Positions 7,828 through 15,000 of a stretch of DNA of 24,517 nucleotides are shown here, piece by piece. The position numbers and the translations under genes were made by a program. This DNA comes from DAOUEX01 sp034430235 (lineage in GTDB: Bacteria; Chloroflexota; Anaerolineae; UBA2200), in contig CAYZGO010000038.1 of the NCBI GenBank assembly GCA_964478075.1, forward strand, positions 1 through 24,517. Direction: 5' to 3'. Each line of letters begins with the position of its first letter. Position 1 is the stretch's first letter. The notes beneath the pieces were generated by a model. It searched no databases. It saw nothing but the letters and a program-made list of their open reading frames with translations, and was not told the origin of the DNA.

Positions 7828-9990
7828 CTACACCCCCTCCACGTACACGGTTTGCTGCCATTGCCCGTGCAACGGCTCATATTCCGTCACGATCCCGTTC
7901 ACACGCCGCTTCACACTCGTCAGACCCCCACCAGCTCGGGCATCTGAGATCTCAATTACGTCGAATAGCTCTAACCCCACGTTCGGCCGCGTCTGTACCC
8001 GACCACCGTGCCCCCTGGCCGCTGCGTCATCAAGCGCGCCCTCAGCCGCCACCTGACACATCGCCGTTGTGCCCCAGTTCTTAGAGTAGAGCGGCTGGAA
8101 TATCTCCATCCCCAACTTCAGCCCACCGTCGTAATCGGCCCCCACATAGAGCACGCTCTCGCCCGACGCCCTAACCCGCGTTGGCCAGCTCAACTGGTGC
8201 ACGTACAGGCCCTCCAGGACCTCACCCTCACCATAGCTGTGACCAGCAGCCGGATCACCGTCTTTCGACGGGATAGAGCAGTACAACACGTCCTCTGTAT
8301 CACCGTTGCCCCACCTGGCCACGCCACCTACCAGCCCCAGGAGCCCCTCCAGCACGGTCACCCCGTCCATCCCGGGATCAAACACCAACGACGGCGCGTC
8401 CAGCGGCACCCACCGCCCCAACGCCCGTATGTGGTGACGCCCGCTCCAGTCTGTGTGGCTACCAGCTACCCCCAGGTAGCTCACTGTCTGATCCCACTCC
8501 GCGCTGGCGTCAAACGCCACGCTAAAGTACCCCACTCGACAGGCCAGCTCCGTTATGCACCACTTCACTGTCTTGCTCTTCCACACGTACACCGCATCCG
8601 GTCGCCACCGCCTAAATAGCTCCCAACCGTCATGGCAGTACAACCGCATCCAGTTGGCCCCACTCTCACGCACTCGACCCATCCCCCACAACAGGAAAGG
8701 CCGGCACTCTACCCGCTCATCCCCCGCCGAGGTCTTCAGCCCCTGATCAATCACCACCTGAGCCAACGGCTGCAGTGCACCAGCCCAGGGACCGCCGAAA
8801 GACGTCGGATCGTCGTACCCCCCATCTCTGTTGTCGAGCTCTACGATCAAATCCCCATGCTGAGGCCGCTCGGTGATCATGTACCGCCTTATCTGCGCCC
8901 GACCTATCGTCAGCGTCAAAGGCTCAGCACGCAGTCTGTACGCCTGGTTCATCTTGTGCGCGTACACGCCCACTGCGCCAAACACCACCGACGCTACCCG
9001 AGTTTCGTAGTACGTGCTGAATCCCAAGGGTATCTTGTAGCTCCAGTGGACAAAATAACGCGATCGAATGCACACCGGCACCTTCCACGACCCCCCACTG
9101 CTGGAGTACTTCTCAATGTAGGTCAGCACCCACCCCTGACCCCAACCACCGTCAGTTGCCACCAAGCTCGGCCACAGCGCCGTGAAACCCAACGTCGCGT
9201 ACCCTGGAGGTGCAATCCGCTGCACCCCCCACGTCGACGTGCCGTCGAACAGACACGTCACCATCCTGCCATCCACGTCGTTGTTGCCACTCAGAGCCGC
9301 CACCACCGCAAACCTACTCCTGGCCGCCCACCACACAGCTGTCAGACCGTAGCAGTTGTTGAACTCGCCATAGGTCTCGGTGATCGCATCCAACCGCACC
9401 TCGGACCCCCACGCACCCTCGGCCTTCTTCCGATAGTACACGTACCGATACCCGGCCCGTGAGTAGCACCAGAACACATCATCGTGTCCCGCAGACGCCA
9501 ACTTGTACAAGTAGGTCACCCCACCCGCCAGCGTCTTCACGTCTACCACGCCACCCCACGACGCCCCGTTATCCGTGCTCTCTCGACTGTAGATCTTCGT
9601 CCCGTCGCTCCGCATGTAGAACAGCCGCAGCGTCCCACTGTTGTTGCTAATCGCCACGTCGCCATGCGGAAATGCCATCACCCCCGTGACCACCTGCGTG
9701 TAATCGTCCGGATACACGCCCCACCCGTCACCACCAGCAGCCCCGCCAGCCAGCGGCATCGAGCTCGGATCAGTCACCCGACGCACCCGAATCACCCCCG
9801 AGCTATCCAACGCCGCCACCACAATCTTGCCGTCAGCAGCAACACACATGGATGTATGAACGTAATCAGTCCCCTCGTTCCCCACCCACGTGAACCGCCC
9901 TTGCTTGTCCCGCACAATAACACGAACGCGCGGTACCTGCCCAGATACCACGCGCTGCCCAGCTTCCAACGTCTCACTCAAACTCCGCAT
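7828..9990 (-). CDS. Phage tail-like protein with N-terminal propeller-like region
   Basis: This 720-aa protein starts at ATG 9990, preceded by GAAGGTGAG, and overlaps the upstream gene by 13 bp. Residues about 30-340 carry repeated blade-like strands with BNR/Asp-box-like segments such as ESTDNGASWGG and FWCYSRAGYRYVYYRKKAEG, which suggests a beta-propeller (sialidase-like fold, binding rather than shown to be catalytic). Residues about 360-720 are different: LTIGRAQIRRYMITERPQHG, IVELDNRDGGYDD, a Trp-rich middle and a C-terminal section (FDVIEISDARAGGG, YEPLHGQWQQTVYVEG) like tail-hub/tape-proximal proteins of phages that set up coordinate frames of strands. No signal peptide is seen, which fits an assembled particle component. 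The role is probably receptor-binding or tail structure. Confidence 0.65.
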   Translation of the reverse strand: MRSLSETLEAGQRVVSGQVPRVRVIVRDKQGRFTWVGNEGTDYVHTSMCVAADGKIVVAALDSSGVIRVRRVTDPSSMPLAGGAAGGDGWGVYPDDYTQVVTGVMAFPHGDVAISNNSGTLRLFYMRSDGTKIYSRESTDNGASWGGVVDVKTLAGGVTYLYKLASAGHDDVFWCYSRAGYRYVYYRKKAEGAWGSEVRLDAITETYGEFNNCYGLTAVWWAARSRFAVVAALSGNNDVDGRMVTCLFDGTSTWGVQRIAPPGYATLGFTALWPSLVATDGGWGQGWVLTYIEKYSSSGGSWKVPVCIRSRYFVHWSYKIPLGFSTYYETRVASVVFGAVGVYAHKMNQAYRLRAEPLTLTIGRAQIRRYMITERPQHGDLIVELDNRDGGYDDPTSFGGPWAGALQPLAQVVIDQGLKTSAGDERVECRPFLLWGMGRVRESGANWMRLYCHDGWELFRRWRPDAVYVWKSKTVKWCITELACRVGYFSVAFDASAEWDQTVSYLGVAGSHTDWSGRHHIRALGRWVPLDAPSLVFDPGMDGVTVLEGLLGLVGGVARWGNGDTEDVLYCSIPSKDGDPAAGHSYGEGEVLEGLYVHQLSWPTRVRASGESVLYVGADYDGGLKLGMEIFQPLYSKNWGTTAMCQVAAEGALDDAAARGHGGRVQTRPNVGLELFDVIEISDARAGGGLTSVKRRVNGIVTEYEPLHGQWQQTVYVEGV

Positions 9991-10958
9991 GGATTCTCAC
10001 CTTCCTCGTCGCAGGCGGCGTCGACGACAAAGTGCACATCCTGTACCTTGCCGTCGGAAACCGCGATGAGCATCCGCTTGATCACCACCGCCAGACGGCG
10101 CTGCAGCATGTCACAGGCCGGCGAGCCCGTCACCTTCACCGGCAGCAGGCCGTCCTGAAAAGTGCATGTCTTTGTGGGCAGCAGGTAGGTCTCGAAGGTG
10201 CTGCGTGCCCATTGCCGGCGCAGTTCGGTCAAAGTCTCCTGCCACCAATAGTTCATAGGGTCTTTTTCCTGGGGATTACTCGTGCTGTGCAGCGCAACTC
10301 GGCCTCTGCGGGGCCCATCACCTGTGCGATCGCCGTGCGCGGATGCGTCAAAGGCCTGGCGGTAGGCCTGTTCGTCGATGCCGTAGCGCTCCAACCAGGC
10401 GGCGTGGTCGCGCTGTAGGCTGGGGGAGAGGTGGGCTGCCTGCTCGGGCCGCAGCAGCGGCAGCGATTTCGACACGCGGAAGGTATAGCGGGTGGTGGGC
10501 CCCTGACCACGGCGCCTAACCTGCAGCAGCCGCTCACGGCACAGCACGTCCAGCGCCCCTTGGTAGCAGGAGCGTTTAGCTGCCCGGGTTTGCTTTCGTG
10601 CCTGCGTCTCCTTCGCTTCAGGCGCGGCAGACTCCCTAGGTGCACTGCGCCGCCCGGTGACAACAGCACGGCTGTAGTCGCTGTTGGTGAGCATGCGGGC
10701 CAGGCGGGAGATGGAGGGATAGGCGACGTCACAATCGCCGTAGCAGAAAGAGAGCAGCAGCTCCCACAGACCAAAGGCGGTGTTGCCCAGGTAGGGCCGC
10801 CCGAAGTACAGCGCATAGTTGTGCACGATAGTATAGCCGTGCTGTGCGGGGTTGACTTCCATGCCGCGCACTTCAAAGATCGACCCCTCCTTGAGCAGGG
10901 CGACGTCTTCGGTGCTAAAACCGTCACGGGGTTTACTAATGCTAATGCTACTGTTCAC
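9978..10958 (-). CDS. Winged-helix replication-type protein with DnaA domain I-like C-terminus
   Basis: This 326-aa protein starts at GTG 10958, which lies inside the end of the HTH gene (11-bp overlap). Residues about 55-165 resemble a winged helix of replication initiators (FGLWELLLSFCYGD, YPSISRLARMLT, then LQVRRRGQGPTTRYTF as wing). A basic, low-complexity linker splits it around residues 105-130. Residues about 237-312 match DnaA domain I (DnaA_N): WWQETLTELRRQWARSTFET followed by LLPTKTCTFQDGLLPVKV and a terminal VQDVHFVVD strand. DnaA domain I binds helicase and other partners. The AAA+ and DNA-binding domains of true DnaA are absent, so this may recruit host replication proteins to element DNA. 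The assignment is by pattern. Confidence 0.7.
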   Translation of the reverse strand: MNSSISISKPRDGFSTEDVALLKEGSIFEVRGMEVNPAQHGYTIVHNYALYFGRPYLGNTAFGLWELLLSFCYGDCDVAYPSISRLARMLTNSDYSRAVVTGRRSAPRESAAPEAKETQARKQTRAAKRSCYQGALDVLCRERLLQVRRRGQGPTTRYTFRVSKSLPLLRPEQAAHLSPSLQRDHAAWLERYGIDEQAYRQAFDASAHGDRTGDGPRRGRVALHSTSNPQEKDPMNYWWQETLTELRRQWARSTFETYLLPTKTCTFQDGLLPVKVTGSPACDMLQRRLAVVIKRMLIAVSDGKVQDVHFVVDAACDEEGENPCGV

Positions 10959-11208
10959 TAGTATCCATATCGCGCAGTAAAAAAAGGTAGACCTCGTCGC
11001 GCAGTTGCGGATAGGCCTTCAGCACGCCGCGCAGGAACTTTGGTCCCGGGTTGCGGCGCCCGCTGTAGACCATGCCCAGCATGCTGGTGCTCACGCCCAG
11101 CCGCAGGGCCATGTCTTCGATGGTGAATCGCTTGTTGCGTTGCAGGCCGCGCAGCACGCGCACTAGCCGACGGATGCGCCTCTGTCGAGCTGTAAGGCCC
11201 CGTGCCAT
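10948..11208 (-). CDS. Small HTH (Cro/C1-like) regulator, first gene of minus operon
   Basis: This 86-aa protein has ATG 11208 with AGGAGG spaced 6 bp upstream. The helix-turn-helix lies at about residues 28-60: FTIEDMALRLGVSTSMLGMV followed by YSGRRNPGPKFLRGVLKAYP. The N-terminus is strongly basic (RQRRIRRLVRVLR). It resembles phage Cro/C1 proteins. It begins the operon that leads into the DnaA domain I-like protein and the tail and terminase genes, and it faces a second HTH gene on the other strand, so it probably regulates the shared intergenic region. Its 3' end overlaps the next gene by 11 bp, implying coupled translation. Confidence 0.8.
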   Translation of the reverse strand: MARGLTARQRRIRRLVRVLRGLQRNKRFTIEDMALRLGVSTSMLGMVYSGRRNPGPKFLRGVLKAYPQLRDEVYLFLLRDMDTSEQ

Positions 11209-11230
11209 GATGCCTCCTATAGTGGTTGGC

Positions 11231-11307
11231 GGTCACCGGTCACCAGTTACCAGTCACCCGTTAGCGGTAACTGGTAACTGAAAACCGGCAACCGTGAACT
11301 GCAAACC
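11231..11307. repeat. Eleven tandem degenerate 7-bp repeats
   Basis: Reading on the plus strand in steps of seven: ggtcacc, ggtcacc, agttacc, agtcacc, cgttagc, ggtaact, ggtaact, gaaaacc, ggcaacc, gtgaact, gcaaacc. All fit a loose rule of G/A, then purine- and T-rich, ending A-C-C or A-C-T. Inside the array cagttaccag and ctggtaactg form a 10-bp inverted repeat. It lies in the predicted 5' leader of the minus-strand HTH operon. Confidence 0.8.
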
Positions 11308-11349
11308 GCCCTCCCCCTCCCACCCTGACCGCCTCTCCGCCTACAACGC

Positions 11350-11378
11350 ATACTAGCACAAATGTTCTAATTAGTCAA
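11350..11378 (-). promoter_or_regulatory. Promoter of the minus-strand HTH/replication/phage operon
   Basis: On the minus strand, TTGACT (11378-11373), a 17-bp spacer and TAGTAT (11355-11350) make a good sigma70-type promoter. The predicted start near 11343 leaves a leader of about 135 nt that includes the heptad array before ATG 11208. It is the only strong minus-strand candidate in this gap. Confidence 0.65.
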
Positions 11379-11429
11379 GTAAAAATGGCGTAAAATAGTG
11401 ATTTTGACCTACCCAGTTCTTCACTTTTG

Positions 11430-11438
11430 TGATATAAT
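11430..11438 (+). promoter_or_regulatory. Extended -10 promoter of plus-strand HTH gene
   Basis: The plus strand has TGATATAAT, a perfect extended -10 (TGnTATAAT), with transcription expected near 11445. No good -35 exists at 17 bp; TTGACC at 11404-11409 is 23 bp away, too far to pair. The leader would be only about 18 nt and carries AGGAGGAGG before ATG 11463. Confidence 0.65.
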
Positions 11439-11462
11439 AGGGTAGACAGATAGGAGGAGGCT

Positions 11463-11873
11463 ATGACTCTAGGACAAGCCATTCGGGCCATTCGTCGCGA
11501 AGCGGGGCTCAGCCAGAAGGAAGTGGCCGAGGCCGCAGGCATTGACCAATCGTACATGAGCATGATTGAGTCCGGTCAGCGCCGCAATCCGGGCACGCGC
11601 ATCATCGCCCGCCTGGCGCAGGTGCTGCAGGTGTCCATAGACGAACTGGCGGCGCACGCGGGCTACCTGCCCAGGCCGCAGCCAGCGAACCCGCTGTCAG
11701 AGCGGGTTCTGCGGCTTTTCCGTCAGCTTCCCCGCTGGCGGCAGGAGGACGTCGTGGCGCAACTGGAGTTGTACCTGCGACTGAAGGATCAGCGACCGCG
11801 AGTTATTGGTGAGGAGGAGCAAGATGCGCGAACGGAGGAGCAGAGGCCGGCAGCGCGCGAGCGGGTGGCTTGA
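11463..11873 (+). CDS. XRE-family HTH regulator with C-terminal extension
   Basis: This 136-aa protein has a canonical XRE helix-turn-helix at residues about 5-62: LGQAIRAIRREAGLSQKEVA, then GIDQSYMSMIESGQRRNPG and LQVSIDELAAHAGY. The C-terminal part (LFRQLPRWRQEDVVAQLELY) is helical and may mediate dimerisation. It is transcribed divergently from the small HTH gene across a 254-bp control region with clear promoters on both sides. This is the layout of a phage lysis/lysogeny switch and of many plasmid or island regulators, so autoregulation is likely. A strong AGGAGG precedes the ATG. The next gene overlaps its 3' end. Confidence 0.88.
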   Translation: MTLGQAIRAIRREAGLSQKEVAEAAGIDQSYMSMIESGQRRNPGTRIIARLAQVLQVSIDELAAHAGYLPRPQPANPLSERVLRLFRQLPRWRQEDVVAQLELYLRLKDQRPRVIGEEEQDARTEEQRPAARERVA

Positions 11874-12003
11874 GCAGAGCTTTGATCAACTCTTCTTGCG
11901 CCTGAGCCCTGCGGAGCGCCGGTGTATAGCAGAAGAACTGGCGCGGCCCTTTCGCCGCCAGTGGCTTATCGTGGACGTACACGGCGTGAGGAGACTGGAG
12001 TAG
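11824..12003 (+). CDS. Small hypothetical protein overlapping the XRE gene
   Basis: This 59-aa protein starts at ATG 11824 behind GAGGAGGAG and overlaps the XRE gene by 50 bp in another frame. The N-terminus is very basic (MRERRSRGRQRASGW); the rest contains FDQLFLRLSPAERRCIAEEL, a helix pair. The good ribosome-binding site and the sensible second half support it. Function is unknown; co-transcription with the XRE regulator suggests a partner role. Confidence 0.5.
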   Translation: MRERRSRGRQRASGWLEQSFDQLFLRLSPAERRCIAEELARPFRRQWLIVDVHGVRRLE

Positions 12004-12072
12004 TAGGCTTCCGGGAATTAGAGGGATGGGGATGTCCCTGGTCTTTGCCCTGGGGCTGGAAGGAGATAGGAA

Positions 12073-15000
12073 ATGAACGAACACGCGTTGTTGACACCAA
12101 GCGGTGAACAGGTGAACGCTCTCATTGAGCGCCTTGCCGAGGCCGAAGCCGCGGTGCAGGCTCGGGCAGTTGGCCAGACAGACACGGCCGTTGATTCCTC
12201 AACTGCCACGTGCGGCCTTTTGCGAGAGGCCCAGGAGGCGCTGCGGGATTTGGAGAACAAGTGCCGTGCTCTGATCGGCGAATCCAATGACGCCATCTAC
12301 CTGCTCTATGACACAGAATTCGAGACGATCAATTCCAAGTTCACAGAGCTTTTCGGCGTGACAGAGGAAGAGGCCCGCTCGCCAGATTTCGACTTTATGA
12401 GGCTGGTAGCGCCGGAGAGCAGGGCGCTGGTGGAAGAGCGGGCCAGGAAGCTGGCGGCAGGGGAAGAACTCAGCTCCTGCTACGAGTTCAAGGCTGTATC
12501 CAAGGATGGCAGGGAGCTCTTCGTGGAAACGTCCGTGTCCTACGTGCCCTATCGTGACGGCGTCGCGGCGCTGGGGGTGCTGCGCGACATCAGCGAGCGC
12601 AAGCGTGCGGAGAAGGCGCTGCACGAGTCGGAAGAGAAGTACCGAACCATCTTTGAAACTACTGGAACTGCGACAGCAATTATCGAGGAAGACACGACGA
12701 TATCCCTGGCAAACGAGGAGTTTGTGAAACTCTCCGGCTACTCCAAGGAGGAACTGGAAGGCAAGAAGAGCTGGACAGAATTGGTAGTGCAGGAAGATCT
12801 GCAGAGGATGAAGGAATACCATGGCCTGCGCAGAGCTGAGGGCAAGGCTGCCCCCAGGGAGTACGAGTTTCGCTTCGCGGATAGGCAAGGTAATGTTCGA
12901 GACGTATTCCTCACTATTGATGTGATTCCGGGAACAAAAAAGAGCATAGCATCTCTTCTGGACATCACCGCGCGCAAGCGGGCGGAAAAAGCCCGGGCCG
13001 CCACGTATAGGATCTCCGAGGCTGCGCATGCTGCGGAGGACTTGCAAGAGCTCTTTAGCGCGATCCACCAGATCGTTGGTGAACTGATGCCGGCCAAGAA
13101 CTTTTACATTGCCGTTTATAACCCTGCAACGCACATGCTGCATTTTCCTTATTTCCTGGATGAGTATGAGGAGCCGCCTGCGCCTGAGAAACTGGGCGGA
13201 GGGCTGACAGAATACGTGCTGCGCACAGGAGAACCCCTCCTGGCTTCGCCTGAGGTGTTTGAAGAGCTGGTGGAGAAGGGGGAGGTGGTGTCAATAGGAG
13301 GGCCTTCCATTGACTGGCTTGGGGTTCCCCTCAAGGTGGGGGATAAGACCATTGGTGTGCTGGTTGTGCAAAGCTATACTGAGGGCGTTCGCTTCGCAGA
13401 AGAAGGTAAAGACATCCTGGCCTTGGTTTCCGACCAGGTGGCGATGGCTATCGAGCGCACGCGGACGGAGGAGGCGCTGCGCCAAAGCGAAGATAGATAC
13501 AGGACCATTCTCGAAAGCGTTGAAGAAGGGTATTTCGAGGTTGACATTGCTGGCAATTTCACTTTCTTCAATGATGCTATGTGTGAGATCCTCGGGTACG
13601 CCAGAGATGAAATGACAGGTATGAACAACAGGCAGTACATGGACGAAGACAATGCCAAGAAGGTGTATCAAACGTTCAATCGAGTGTACACCACGGGCGA
13701 GCCCAGCAGGGCATTTGATTGGGAGATCGTCAGAAAGGACGGTACAAGGAAGTCTGTTGAAGCAAGCGTTTCTCTAATGACGAATTCAGAAGGTGACGGG
13801 ATCGGCTTTCGGGGTATTGTTCGCGACGTCACCGAGCGCAAGCGGGCAGAGGAGAAGATGAAACACCTCACCCTTGTGCTTCGTGCGATCCGCAACGTCA
13901 ACCAGCTCATCACCAAGGAAAAGCACTGCGACAGACTGCTTGAAGGCGTCTGCGACATTTTCGTAGAGACTCGAGGCTACCACGACGCCTGGATCGCTCT
14001 CGTAGATGAATCAGGCAGCCTTGTGACGACCGCCGAGACCGGGTTGGGCGAGAGCTTTGTGCCCGTGCTCGAGCGGTTGAAGCGCGGCGAGTTGACTGCT
14101 TGCGGCCGCCGGGCCCTGTCTCAAGCGAGTGCCGTGCTTGTTGAGGACCCGCTCTCCACCTGCGCCGATTGTCCCCTCTCGGACAAGTACGGTGGCAGGG
14201 GAGCGATGACGATGCGGTTGGAACACCGAGGAAAGGTGTACGGTCTGCTGGCTGTCTCTGTGCCCGCCGATCTCATCGTAGAGGACGAAGAGCAAGCTCT
14301 GTTCAAAGAGGCTGCCGGAGACATTGCCTTCGCTCTGCACAGCATGGAACTGGAAGAGGCGCATATGCGGGCGGATGACCAACTTCGCCAGCTCAAGGAG
14401 TTCAACGAAGGCATTGTGCAGGGTGTGGCCGAGGCTCTGCTCATCGAAGACGCGGAGGGCATCATCACCTTCGTGAATCCAGCGCTGGAAGAGATGCTGG
14501 GCTACACTAGCGACGAGCTGGCTGGCTGCCATTGGGGGAAGGTTATACCCCAAAGTGAAATCGAACTGGTGCAGGCCAAGACCTCTCAACGCCCGGCCGG
14601 GGTCAGGGATCAGTACGAGACTCGGCTGCTGAGCAAAGATGGCCGCGAGATACCGGTGCTGGTCAGTGCTCGCCCCATGTTTGAAGAGGGGACCTTTGCT
14701 GGCGTTCTCTCTGCCTGTACTGACATCACAGGGCGCAAGCGCTTAGAGGCTGAAATTGAGGAGCGCCGCTTGTACCTGGAAAGTGTGTTGGGGTCGGCGC
14801 CAGACGCCATCGTCGCTCTGGATAGCCAACACAAGGTTCAGGAGTGGAACGAGGGGGCGGAGAAGCTGTTTGGCTACTCTGCGGAGGAGGCGCGCGGGCG
14901 AAACCTCGATGATCTGATCACTGGTTCTGAGCGGAAGACGTTTGAGGAAGCGACTGCCTTCACCCGCCAAGTTCTTGCTGGGGAGCCTCTTCCCCCCACT

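Noticed and set aside
11231..11307. Heptad array considered as a CRISPR array
   Set aside because: Units are 7 bp with no spacers and no cas genes are present.
11404..11438. TTGACC as -35 partner of the TATAAT before the XRE gene
   Set aside because: The spacing is 23 bp, too long for a normal sigma70 promoter; an extended -10 explains the site better.
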